A DNA stretch of 64,000 bases, from assembly GCA_030734395.1 (NCBI GenBank), contig JAUZTG010000033.1, forward strand, positions 1 through 64,000, in the 5' to 3' direction. The first letter of the stretch is position 1; every line of letters begins with the position of its first letter. A model generated the notes under the pieces. That model saw only the letters and a list, made by a program, of their open reading frames with translations. It was not told the origin of the DNA and did not search any database. This stretch comes from Sarocladium kiliense (taxonomy: Eukaryota > Ascomycota > Sordariomycetes > Hypocreales > Sarocladiaceae). Made by a program: the position numbers and the translations under genes. Below are positions 23,038 through 34,815 of this stretch, piece by piece.

Positions 23038-25637
23038 CTACATCATGACATCCTCATCCTCCCACTTTCTCGCAGGCAGCTTCTTCATCTTCTTCGGGCT
23101 CGCGCCAGCACTGCCACTCCTCGAAGACCTGTCACTGCTGACCCTCATCTTCTCCAACTTCTTGCCCAAGTTCGCTATGCCACCGCCTTCTTGCCTGGAC
23201 GGACCGAGCGGAGACGAGGCGCCAGTCACAGCCGGCGAGAGATCTCCTCGTTCTTCAAGCGGCCTCCTTTTCGAAGGACTGCGACCGGCGAGCTCTCGCT
23301 TCAGCACGGCGTTCTCATGACGAAGCCTCTCGACCTCCTCCTCGAGGTTCTCCACAAGGACGTTCTCTTTGTCGACATCATTCTCGTCGTGTTCGAGGCC
23401 ACGCTCCAGAAGGTCAACTTTACGGTCCCAGTGCTCTTCGCTGCGCTCCTGCTCCACCGCGAATGATGCCCTGAGACGCGCAAGTTCCAGCGTGAGGCGG
23501 TGCTCGAACTCGGTTGCGCAGTCGTCACGGATTACAGCCTCCAGCTCGAGCATACGGTCCTCCATACTGAGGAGGTGAGCCTCGGCAGTGACACGTGCGT
23601 CAGTCTGGTGCTCAACTTCTTCCCTGAGCTGATCGATCTCATCGCTGAGGCGGGCGATCTCCATGGCCGCAATTTCCATCGTCGCACGCTCATCCACGTT
23701 CATGGGCGGAGTGTAGTTGCGGTACGAGTTCGAACCACCTGGGGGCATGAAGGGCCGTGGGTGGTGCTGCACCGGGCTCGGTGGGCGAGGGTTGCCCATC
23801 ACAGGCGCGTTAGCCAGGATGGTGGTGGTAATCGAAGGGATGCGAGGCACGGTGACTTCCCGAGCCAGGGCACTGTATCGGAGGATCTGCGAGGTCGCAT
23901 TGAAGTCTCCCAGGGGATCTGCCGTGACGATCATGACGCCCTTCTGGGGGTTCCGGCGTGGCCCTTGTGCTTGGGAGCTAGATGAAGAAGGGAAAGAGTT
24001 GGAGAACAGCAGTTCGGTGAGCTTGCACTGGCGGTACGGGACGATGTTTGGCTGTACATGTTAGCATCGGCAAACAACAGACCATTGGCGAAGACATACC
24101 TTGCTTGAAGTCCCTGCTTCGCTCTGTGTTTGAAGGCATTGGCCCAGGTACATGAGACTCTCGTTGATCTTGCCAGCCTCGACCAGCGTAGCACCCTGCG
24201 TCTTTGCATCTCTTGCACGTTCACTGCCAGCAAGATCCACGATCGTCAGCTTGCTCCCACCCCATGGCCCTGGTCGTCTGCTTCTCGTGCGCTTCTTCAC
24301 TTCGAAGCAAAAGAAGCCGTGACTTCTGCTGGACACACTGTTGCTTCCTGTACCGGCGACTCTTCTTTCTTGAAGACCAGCCTCCAGCACGAGAATGGCT
24401 TCGCGAAGAGAGGTACACACCACCTTCCTCAAGCCAGCGACGACCTTACGGTCAGGAGAGAGCTCGGTTGACTTGAACAGCAAAGGCCGCCTCCTGTGAT
24501 CCTTGACATTGTTGGACTTTGGTGGCGGAGCCAATAGGTCATAGATGCGATCATTGTGGACTTCGTACATGGACACGACAACGGCATATTCCGCCGAAGG
24601 GTCACATGAGACGTTGATTTCGCTGACATCGGGTGCCTGGGGCATCGTGGATGGTCGCTGGAGGTTTCGACGCGGGTTCGGCGACATCATGCTATGTTCG
24701 CCCTGGAGAGAAGTTTTAGTAATGAGTTTGACACGACTGGCGGCCGTGATGGCCATAAAGTGTTTCGGAGCAGCCCGCTTGGGTGTATCTTGGGTAGAGC
24801 TTTGCGAGTTCTGCCAGGCCAACGGGGAGCTAGCCTCCTGCTCGCAGTGTTTCTATCGCTGCTTCAGGCGGAGCGTCTCCTCTGCCTCACTGACCAGGCG
24901 AAGGCTTTTCGGTGTTGTGACAGGAGAGTCGAGCGGAAACTTGCCCGGAAGGTGAAGGGATTGGAGGGTGCTTCTTGAGGAGCAGACAGAAGAAAAAGAG
25001 TTATCAGGTCGTACAATCATAGGTGTCGCAGCTCGTGAGCGAGGACCGTCGCCGTAAACGTTTTCAATGAAGATGGGCGCTGGAACGAGGGTAGATTCTG
25101 AGGAGTCGGTGGCTTGGAGGGACTCTTGGGCGGATGCGAGAGCCAACGGCTCGATCATGCTTCCTCCGATGGAGCGAAAGAGGACATCGAGAGCGAGTTG
25201 GGTCAGCCCGCGCTGCGTCCGAGACCCTAATATCGTGTGTGTCTGCATCATGTCAACAACAGGCCCATCCAACGGCACAGCAGTGTGATGACTACCTTTC
25301 CTGAGCCAGTCACTCCAAGTGTTGCGACAACCGCATCCTGTCCCTCTCCTCCTTGTGGCGACAAGACGCCCTCAACCATAGGCACGACCTGAGTGCAGTG
25401 GAAAACATCGATCTGCGAGGCATCCTCCTCAAAGACGCGTGTGAATGCAAACTTCTCAATGGCCCTGCGGCGGTCGGTCGGTGGGTTTAGGGTGATATGC
25501 GAGGGGTGAGAGTCATTGTCTGAGGCATCTCGTTCGACGTTGAGGATCCTCTCTGTTGATCCAGCTCCAGGTGGCGGAGGCCGAAGTCGTAGGTAGACCT
25601 CGAAGAGATTATGCGAAGTGCGTTGCGATGACTCCAT
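23038..25637 (-). CDS. kinesin motor protein with in-frame TAG
   Basis: Exons 25637-25296, 25242-24100, 24051-23038. Motor motifs are in order: P-loop GVTGSGK (108-114) continuing as THTILGSRTQRGLTQLALD, YEVHNDRIYDLL near 340, switch I NSVSSRSHGFF, switch II DLAGSERA, and YRQCKLTELL. A coiled coil (EIARLSDEIDQLREEVEH and on) and a basic tail (SPKKMKKLPARKW) follow. About 225 residues separate the P-loop from YEVHNDRIYDLL, far more than in conventional kinesins; a kinesin-6-like or fungal-specific class is possible. Within the middle exon a TAG lies in frame at 24853-24855. A 57-nt GTCAGT..CAG intron (24887-24831) would remove it without changing frame; otherwise it is a nonsense mutation. Total 832 aa if read through. 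Confidence 0.8.
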
Positions 25638-27829
25638 GATGTTGGAATAGATGTGGACAGTTAGGTTTCACCGTCGTCTTCACGATGGAGGTTACGGAAT
25701 AGAACTGGACGTGGGCCGCGACGTAGATTTGTTGGTGGATAAGCGCCCGATTCGGAATTCTTCTGTTGGCAGGGCAACGACTATCCTCCTCCAACCCTAA
25801 CCCCCGCCAAACTTTGATGTCGTCAAGCGAGCAATTGAGTTCCAACCCGTACGCTAATAAATGGAATGATTTTTTTTTTCCCGGACATTCCTAGACCTCA
25901 GGGTCTTGGTCTTCGTCCACCCGCGAAGCCAGTAAAATTGGGTGCACCAGGCAAACACTAATCAAGGGCATCCCAGACGCGGGTGGTGAGACCAGCACGA
26001 GGCGCTGCAGACGGGACATGCAAGCCAATGACAGGTGCAGCCAGGTCCCTGATGGGCTTGGGCGGGAGATGAGAATTGGGCGATGGGGTCATGCAGGGGG
26101 GCTCGATGTGAGTCAAACACGGAGTCATCTCTGAACCTTGGTGCTACGAGTACGCACCAGTACACGCAGGCAAGTCATTCGTCAGATCTTCGAGGCTGAC
26201 GAGAAACGTTTTGCTTGCCTAGGACGATCGATATTACTCATGGTTAGGAACTCCATGTGATTGTGTCCGAGGTTCTGAGGCTCCCTGACAGACCACCAAG
26301 GAGTCTGTGCTCCTGGGCTAGACCCGGTTGATGACGGCACCGCCCAGGATGTGAGGAGGGGTCCGTTTCGCTTCAGTTCACCGACTCGACGACTGCCCAT
26401 GTCGCTGATCTCTGGCTGAACTGAGGGGGTGGAAGATGAATCCCCGAGACATGCAGCGAGCGCTACCGTTGACCGTCATCGATGGATGCTTTGGTGCTGA
26501 TGCATGCTGTGGCCGATCATCTACACAAAGATTGAAATGACGAACCGCCATGATAACATATTCCGGGCCAAAATCTGGACTAGCAATCTTTCGCCTCATG
26601 AAAAAAAAGTGGTTGCTGTAGACGCTGGTCAAGCCATTGTCGATCCACAGAGGGGCAGGGCAGCGGGGCGCTCAGCAAAGTTGGAAGCAAATGTCGAACA
26701 AAGAAGGACTGGAAAGCTTGACAGTGGATCGCTGACGAGGACCCTTAATCGAATGTTTGAGGCTGCTTTCTTCCGCTCTTGGAAACGCAGGCGAAGGTGG
26801 ATATACTGCGCGACTCAGCGGCTGGGTGACGTTGTGTAATTACGAGCGAGTCGTTCGTGAGCTAGGTAGATACAGTCTCGATTCCAGAACAGACGGAGGG
26901 CAATTACACGACGAGATGGCCACGTCGTCCCGCGTGCTGCACCCCTATGCATGATCCTGGCTTATTCGAAGTAGGTCGTAGTATTGTTTGCTGCATTGTC
27001 TGAGGCAGGGCGGATGAGGAGCGGAGAGGAAATGGCGGTGACGGTGAGCAACAGCACCCAGCGGGGCTGCTTAGCCTCAGTGGCCTTCAGCGGACACTCG
27101 ATGCTGGCCAGGGAAGCTTAGCGGTGCTTGCCGCTGCTGACAGTCGATCATACAGCGCCGTTCCTCCCCTCTCTGGCGATCACTGGCCAATCACAGCACC
27201 GCAATGTAACCCCACCCTCAGAGGAGAAAAAGTTGTCCTTCGCTTCCCTCCGCCTCTCGCTTTTCCTTTTCTTCTTTCTCCTAGTAATCAACCCATATCA
27301 ATCTTACCAGACAACGAAGTCGCCATTCAGAATATCTATCAGATCATACAAACAACAGAATCTTCGTCGTCCACCGCAATGCCTTCGGCCGTCGCTGAAC
27401 TGTAAACGCTCACTGTGGGCCACGGTTCCTTACCGCCGTGGCCTGCAGTCCAGCAGTTCACCGAGTCAATCTCCCAAACGACACTTTCGACGAAGTTTCT
27501 TCAGACTATTCTGCGATCTGAGGCTCTTGGCCTCTGTGAAGAGTCTGTTTCTGATACAAAATAATCTGCCACATGCCCAGCTTTGAGGGTACTACGATAT
27601 TCGACCATCGCTCTTCTCCCCTCCCGAGGTTCACTTTTACTCTGATAACCTTTCCACCTCGATTGAATTCTCCAAACGACTATAATTCTCCTACTTGAAC
27701 CCTCAAATATCAAATCTGACCTTTCTCGGTTGTAACATCTCGAGAAATATCCAAGATTTGCACGGATATCGTTCAAACGATATCAATTCCACACATCCGT
27801 TACAAACTTATTCTCAAATCGCGGACATC
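25638..27829. other. 2.2-kb divergent intergenic region
   Basis: It lies between the kinesin (leftward) and the acidic nuclear protein gene (rightward). The 27200-27829 stretch is C/T-rich with several short upstream ATGs and probably forms the promoter and a long 5' leader of the rightward gene. A T9 run occurs near 25871. No gene is supported. Confidence 0.4.
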
Positions 27830-29606
27830 ATGTCACGGATTGTCCGCAAAAAGGCCCCTGCCAAAAAGGCTAAGCCTGTAAAGCGCCGGCTGTCCGACAC
27901 GTCCAGCTCTCTCGACCTCTCAGACGACTATGGCTACTCTGGGGTCGAAGACATCAGCGACTCTTCTGACGACGATGAGGATGATGTCAATGCGGTCGAG
28001 GAGGATTCGATCCTCAAGGAGTCCTTGACGCCTCCTCGACCTTCCCAAAATAGCAACGACAGCGACGATGAAAACGAACTTGACGACGACGATGAAGCAG
28101 AGATCGAGGAACCCAATGTCGACGAAGCCGAGGGTGACGGTGACGAAAGCACCAGTTGGGCTGGCATCGTATCTGAGCCGGACGAGAGCCAAGGTTCCGA
28201 CATGTACGACGACGGGATCTTCGCGCATGCTACCACACCTGAACGTCATGTCCACTTCGATGTTCCCTACAGCGACTCGGACTCAACCGCAACCGAGGAT
28301 GACCACGCCGATATCTTCCCTGACATCTTTGTGGACCAGCACTCGCTCGACCCCTCTTTCCGGCGAGAGATTGAGGATGACGCCGAAGACTCATCAGGAT
28401 CAGGTTCATATTGGGACTACCGTGGGCACTACGATCAGTTCGATGTAGACGAGACTACCATGGTTCTGGGTGGAACGCCGGAGGACACTGGTGTTTCCAG
28501 AAACGCCTCAGTCGACCCATCCACTACTCCAGCAGAGTGGAACACACCCCTCGCTGAACCTGCAGAACTGGATGGCTACGAGAGTGAGTCATGTCAGCCA
28601 AGCGACATGATCCTGCAATTTGCTAACCCTTTTACCACTAGCTGATGGCGAGACCACGGAAGAAGATGAGATTCCTGAGCCTATCGTTCGCAAGAAGTCC
28701 CGTCGACCTAGTCTTTCGTCGCACCATTCCCACACCATCAGCGATGTATCTGATTCTGAGGGTGAGGAACCCAAGCGTGTTCGCGGCCAACCGCGTACCC
28801 GGCGTGTCAATTTGGACCGTTCTGATAGGAAGCCTATCGCTGTCCTGAACCCCGTCACCCGCAAAATGATGATCTTCACCCCGCATCGCCGTAGGCAGCT
28901 GGACCTGTCACCGGAACAGTTCAATGTGTCTATGGCAGCACCCCCGAACTCTTCACCCCTCTTCACACATTCGGCCAATATGATGCTCAGCGCCATGCTT
29001 TCATCAAATGCATTGGGTGACTTCCTTGGCACAACTGGTCCAGAGGAAGCATTCTTCCCAGTCAACCCCGTTGACTTCGAGGCATTGAACTCAGTCGACT
29101 ATTCCAGCCCTCCGAGTGGCGAAGAGGAGGATGACGGAGAGAAGCAGCTTGACATCAGCGACTTCATCACGTGGGATGACGATGGTATGTCATCTGCAGA
29201 CGAGGCTGGCCCTTGGGAGCCATCATCAACACCGATGCGACCTACAACCGCCTCAAGTAATGCTTCCCGTGAAATCGGAGTTCTGTCTCACCTCAACTCC
29301 TCCACCGTCGGCGCCTTCCGACAGAACCAAATCAACCAACAGCTCATCCTGAGCAACCAAGCTACCCAGGATTCCCTCGCCTTCAGTGGCCCCTACAACG
29401 TCACCGCCATCAAGGGCCTCAAGTCAGACCGCTTCGATGGCGCCGCCGCGCCATTGACACCTGTGCGTCGCCAGAAGCGTCAGATCCGGGACTTTGCACG
29501 CAGCCCGCTTGAGACGGTGTCGGCGAAGCGAAAGGCCTCGAGTGAGGTGGACAATGGGCATAAGCGACAGAGGAGCATCTCGGACGTGAATAACCTGCGC
29601 ATTTAA
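27830..29606 (+). CDS. acidic, probably nuclear, fungal protein of unknown function
   Basis: Two exons, 27830-28583 and 28642-29606 (572 aa). The N-terminus is strongly basic (MSRIVRKKAPAKKAKPVKRR, residues 1-20), like a nuclear localisation signal. A long Asp/Glu/Ser-rich region to about 250 follows. The second half has a basic Ser/Arg block (VRKKSRRPSLSSHHSH), an ordered stretch (RKPIAVLNPVTRKMMIFTP), and a C-terminal basic patch (RRQKRQIRDFARSP). The fungal pattern of acidic low-complexity sequence plus NLS suggests a chromatin or transcription-related protein. No domain was recognised. Confidence 0.8.
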
Positions 29607-30019
29607 GGCTGCAGGGTTGAGGAGATGGTACCAAAGACGCATGAGGACGGCATAGCTTGCTATCCCTGGCCTCAAACTTTTTCCTTTTGATGTATTCCGA
29701 TATGTAGTTCAGAATGTTCGCAATCTAGCCTCTTTCTTAGCCTTCTCGTCCTTGCTGTGACATCTGCATTCCTCCCACCGACAAGCCTGCACATATAGAT
29801 GATGATGCCAACCATAGTAAGATACGTGGTTTTTGGGTGAATCACAAGCAAGACGGACAGTAAGACAGCCAAGATGGGAGGGTATAGTATTGAGTAAGCA
29901 AGGACCCGGGACGGCCGAGCTATGTCGATTCAAACCGCCTTATCATGAACGCGGACTCCTCCGACCTTTTCCAGGTCTCAGTGTATCCATGTCACGATTA
30001 CCCTCCACCAGCCAATCCA
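29607..30019. other. convergent 3' regions
   Basis: Space between the acidic nuclear protein gene and the convergent Cys/Tyr-rich secreted protein gene. Nothing further is seen. Confidence 0.35.
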
Positions 30020-30313
30020 TTAGTAAGTACATCCGTGCTCATGCGAGTAGTCCCAGCTGTTATAGCAGTAGCAGCACTCATCATTGTAGTCCCAGTACGC
30101 ATCCGCATAGCACTTGTAAACACACTGATCATCGCAATAGCCATAGTTCCTCTCATGGCAGTAGCATTGCTCTCCGTACCAGTAGCCGCCTTCATTGCAG
30201 TACCCGTAGCCGCGAGCGAGGTTGTCAGAGGAGCCGGGCTTGTTCTCTGGGTTGGGAGCGACGGAGGCGGCGGTGAGTGTGAGAGTGGTGGCGAGAAGCT
30301 GGATAAGCTGCAT
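30020..30313 (-). CDS. small secreted Cys/Tyr-rich protein
   Basis: 97 aa, no intron, from ATG 30313. A signal peptide at residues 1-16 (MQLIQLLATTLTLTAA) is followed by a short Pro/Asn linker. The mature part is unusually rich in Tyr and Cys: GYGYCNEGGYWYGEQCYCHE, then YGYCDDQCVYKCYADAYW and DECCYCYNSW. Ten Cys lie within about 60 residues, many as Cys-Tyr or Cys-x-Cys steps. Such composition is seen in secreted cell-wall, coat or effector-like proteins, but no family was recognised. The gene is flanked by long non-coding DNA. Confidence 0.7.
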   Translation of the reverse strand: MQLIQLLATTLTLTAASVAPNPENKPGSSDNLARGYGYCNEGGYWYGEQCYCHERNYGYCDDQCVYKCYADAYWDYNDECCYCYNSWDYSHEHGCTY

Positions 30314-33091
30314 CTTGATATTGGTTCGAGGTCTGTTTAAAATATTTGAAAAGATTGTCTTTGTTTGTAGAGATTGTCCGACTTGTTGGGTGATGAGGTC
30401 TCGATCTGAGGTTAGATTCTCTAACGACACGACAAGCTTCTTATAGATGATCCCGGTCCTTTCTTACAGGCAGCTTCTGACACTCTTCAAGTCAATGATG
30501 ATATGAAATGAATCCTCAATGCCGTCTTATCCGGGTTGCTACGTTTCAAACGGCCCGAGAACGTTGTTGCATCGAGGTCTTGCCGTCCTAGCATGGGAGG
30601 CAATGACCTTTGGTGCCACCGCCCCAAGTTGAGAGCATGCTTAGGAGGCCAGGCCTCGGCTTTCCTTGTTGGTTCAAGCCATAACGAGATCCAATGGTCG
30701 CAGATGGTCCAGGAGCACGACCTTTCCTGCTGGGCAGTCATTGGTACACGAAATGTGAAGTTGATGGGCTGTCCGTACACATCATTGGCGGCCAAAGGTT
30801 TCCCGTACCTGTGTAAGCGCTACCTACGTTGGAAGTATCTGTTTTGGGTTTCTGGTTTTTTGTAGGACCAGCATAGGATTCCTTAGTCCATTCAGCAGTG
30901 GCAACCAGACCCTTCGAGACCAAGCCTCTTCAGATTCGGTGCCAAATGCGATGAGTAGCTCAATCCTGCATCACCAAACATTACAGTTCTCAATGTCTTC
31001 AGGGTCCATGACAAGTGGTCGTCTCTTGGAGGAGCTGCTCTGTACAGTCATGGTCAATGGACGGCTTGGGTCACGTCCGAGGACAGCCCTGCTTGCTGTA
31101 GCATCGTCATTTCAACCTTGCACTGCAGCCTTCCAACCATGCTAGGTATGCTACTGGGCCAGGCTAGTCAACGATTGAGAAGAACCTTACTTGTAAATAC
31201 GAGAGCCTATTCCTGTACGCTCCAGTGTGCTAGATCAAGTTACTAAGATGCCTGATGCTAGGTGAAGGTTGAGTCGCAGCATGAGCATCCAAGTTTACTG
31301 TTCATGTCGATGGACAAAGATTCTCATCATTGACTTTTCCAGTCCAGAGTCTGATCAAAGGTAGTATGATGCTCAACGATAATGCCTCAATAGTGAACCG
31401 AGGCTTAATGTCCAGATTGGTCGTTGTATCAGCATGGTGCTTCATCAAACGCTTCATGACCGGGAGCCCACCAATTGAGAGCAGAACCATACGCGAGATC
31501 CTTCTTTTGGGCTTTTGGGGGCCGGGGGTGGCGTTCAGCCAGACATTTGGCAAAGTCTGCTGATCATATAAGCTGACTTTCCCATCCTGAGGAGCGCAAT
31601 GTACGCTGCACTCGGAGCAGTAGACTTCATCCTGCAAGCCACCCAAATGACTGTGTTCCCGCTATGTCCAGCGTTACCTGAACTGAAGAGCGGAGGGAAT
31701 GGGCCGGCATGATTCGAGCGGGTCATCGCTCGGGATGAACTGTCATCAGCCACGAAACCTTGAAGGGCACCAGCACCGTTGAGAGGGAAGGACGTCGGAT
31801 CGATCCGAGACTCTATGACAATGGCATTGTGTTCGGGACTAATCTAGGGGTCTTCGGATACCAAGCCTGCCGATCGAGTGGCTTGAACCTTGTCATCGTG
31901 GGGTCTAATTGCCGGGCAGCCAGTAGTGTCGATGCCGTCAAATGGGTTGTACCAACATGGCGCATGATCATGCCGAAAGGGAGTCTGAGCTTCGCTACGC
32001 AGATTCTTTTGTTTGATTTGTCTTGTGAATACTTGCCTATTCATGGAGGAACAAACGTCAGCCTGACGGAGGAATAAGAGAAACGGACGAGGCACTTCTG
32101 ATAGGGAGCCGATGAGCATTTGGGATAAGCGAATACCCTCTGCATCTGGGACAGTGAGCCTGGCAATGTACTAGCATATCTCGTCTCTCAATCTCACTCC
32201 CAGATCCTGTCTCCATTACCTCTCGACTTGCTCGATGGCTCATATTTGCAGCGTGACTTGGTTCGCCCAACCTGAATTCCCTGCTCCATTTGGATACTAG
32301 CCACTCTCAAGCCGTGTGGATGAACAGGTAGATTGGTGGTCGTACACCTCGTGCTTTGTAGTAATGGGCATAGCTCTGCAAGTTTTTGAAAGTATGATCT
32401 TTAGGGATCCTGACTCAGCAAAAAAAGTGATGCCATCCTGTACGACCTCGCCAGCGAAGCTCGCAACCTGACCCACGTGACGTGCTTCACTGAGGGAATA
32501 TGAAACAAAAAAGGGAGCCCGGCCTGGGCTAATCGTCTAGATAGATTCATCTCATTCAAAGAATGCCAGAGGAAGATTGGCTCGGAATCGAACCCGTCAA
32601 CATCCTCTGGTAGCCCATTAGGATAAGTTGTGCCGACCCTCAAGTGGAGAGGCAGCTGTGGCTGTTGCGTCAACAGACACTTTGGCCGGGCTCATGTTGA
32701 CGACGACTGTGTTATTGGTGTATATGAAGGGTCTGACAGTTTCATGGGGCGGTGCAGGGCTGAATGGGACGGCCAGGTGGTTGGCAGCTGTAAGTGTCGG
32801 CCGAGGATGGTGATGGCCTCACCCCTTTCCGCTGAGAGGCTTGCCAGCTGCTGCCTTGCGATGCTACGCGGTATTCCCCCTGGAATCCCGTTTCGATCTC
32901 ACTTGGCTGCGATATAATATGATCTTGTCAAATATCTGAAGTGATGGCTGCATATCATTCAGCAAGATTCTGTGATCTCTCGACATGGTGGGTGTTCCGA
33001 CTGAGCTCCCAGGTTTTGGGACACGGCAGAACGAACTTCAGGGCGGATGGCTGTGCAGGAACAAGGTATCGCTTGAATTGACAAAGTACAT
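30314..33091. other. 2.8-kb gene-free stretch
   Basis: No gene could be supported. A GGTTCGATTCC-like T-loop string occurs on the minus strand near 32589, but its stems do not pair. Minus-strand frames at 31302-31646 and 32401-32673 lack motifs. Confidence 0.35.
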
Positions 33092-34515
33092 CTATCTATC
33101 CTTTCCAATCTCTTCTTCCTCGTCCGTCCATTCCCCGTCTCTCTCCGCTTGTTCGTTGACCTGGAACTCGGCATCGCCACCAAGACCCTCGCTGTCAAAG
33201 TCATCCACATCCATGTCACTGTAATCCTCTTCGTCATCATCCTCTTCCTCGTCGCCCTCATCACCTCCCTTCTTGCCCTTCTGTGCGTCCTTCTCAGCCT
33301 TCTTCCGCTCCACATTGGCCTTCTGCTCCTTCTTTCTCGCCTCCTTCTCCCGTCTCTTCTGCTCCCAGCGCTTCTCAAGCTCCTTGACTTCCTCCTTGCT
33401 CTTGTGGATGTACTCGTGCCACATGACTTTACCAGAGCAGAGACCGTCTTCGACCTTGGTGAGGCGCAGACGCATGCGAGGACCAAGCTCAACCAGCTTG
33501 ACTGCACGGCGCTCGACATTGTCCTCCTGTTCCACCTCAGCTTCGCCGCTCTCTGCAGCAGCCTGACGGGCCTTCATTGACATGACCTTGCGTGGCGCGT
33601 TGTCCACAACCTCGACTTCGGCGTCCGTGTCCAGCTCGCTGCCGCTGGTGGCATCAGTGACGTAGCCATCGCCCTCACCACCGACCATGTAGTCAGCAAT
33701 GTCCTCGAGCTTGCCAAGGTTGGGCATCTGGCTCTTGCGACTCGTCTTGGTGTTCAGGAAGTGCTCAGCCGCATTGATACGGCGTAGCTGTTTTGAAACA
33801 CCTGTGTACCGCGTCGTGATTGCGTAATGTCTGAAGTTGACGATGAATGTTCCATCATCCTCTTCTGATTGTTCTCGGTTGAGGAGCAGAACACGGCGGA
33901 TAGACTTCAGAGGGGTTTGTTGAGGGTTAATCGGAGGGAATAGGGATTGGAAGACGGTCGTGGTGAGGGATTCGAGGTGCTTGGGCACTTTTGATTTGGA
34001 GTCGGAGTCGGGTCGGGTGAAGTTGTTCATGACAAGCTGCGAGAGTTAGCAAGGGTTCTGAAGACAATGAGGCAACAACTTACGAGAGGAGGAGTGTTGT
34101 ATTCCTTGCCACCACCTTTGGGATGTCTCTGTGCCCGTTGCACATCCTTTGCAAGGGAGTACTTCTCGACGCGGAAGTTCAGCGTAGGCCCTCTCGGCGC
34201 CAAAGCGACTCGAAGATTTGTGTTTCCGCTCTCAGATCTTGAGAAGAGCATCAAGTGGGTGACACCCAAGGGTCCGCACATGACCACGTAGTCCTTGAGC
34301 TTGTTCGCCCTTCTCTCCTTCAGTCGACTTGCCGTACCGGGCTCCATGACTTTGCGCACATCGATTGCGAGCTGGCTGACACTGGACCCGACCTCTCCAG
34401 CACCAATGCGAATGACCATGCTCTTGGGGTCTTTGGCGGTGGCATGGCCGGCCTTGTTCACCTCGGGGTTGTTCGCCCCGGCATGGGTTCTCTTCTTTGT
34501 TCTTCTGCGCGCCAT
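33092..34515 (-). CDS. SSF1: ribosome biogenesis protein SSF1 (Peter Pan/Brix family)
   Basis: Two exons, 34515-34084 and 34036-33092 (458 aa). It is a nucleolar factor for 60S ribosomal subunit maturation (27S pre-rRNA processing). A basic start (MARRRTKKRTHAG) leads into the Brix domain at about 28-310, with the characteristic YVVMCGPLGVTHLMLFS, FRVEKYSLAKDV and PPLLVMNNF segments and NFRHYAITTRYTG. The C-terminal third is coiled and highly charged (KKEQKANVERKKAEKDAQK, then Asp/Glu runs), as in Ssf1/Ppan. The splice join gives the conserved PPLLVMNNF exactly. It is divergent from RRP3 across 300 bp. Confidence 0.95.
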
Positions 34516-34815
34516 TGTGAATAATTGGCAATGGTGAAAGGATTGATGTTATGCTGAAGCTTCGCTCAGCGTCTTGGTCGGCGGTCCTCTGCGCAGCCAA
34601 AGAAAAAAATCTGGCGGGGCCGGCGATAAGCGATAAGCGCGCCGATAAGATAGCGAGCCCCACTGAAGTCAATAATTTTGTAGGCGCCTCACCCTCCCCT
34701 CTACCACATGCCAAACTGAGCAAAAGCCAGCCAAAAGGAACCAGGAATTCAGTCGACATTTGAACCGCGACGATCAAAACCCCCTGAAATCGGAATCTTA
34801 AGAACACAACCCATC
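34516..34815. promoter_or_regulatory. bidirectional SSF1/RRP3 promoter with clustered GATAAG sites
   Basis: 300 bp separate the two start codons. GATAAG occurs three times in 25 bp, at 34625-34630, 34632-34637 and 34644-34649, with a fourth GATA overlapping at 34649-34652. An A-rich run (AAAGAAAAAAAT) lies upstream near 34600. GATAAG is the core site of fungal GATA factors. Sharing one promoter would co-express two ribosome-assembly genes. Confidence 0.6.

Noticed and set aside
32560..32645. tRNA-like T-loop on the minus strand
   Set aside because: The GGTTCGATTCC string is there but the T-stem has mismatches and no acceptor or anticodon stem pairs.
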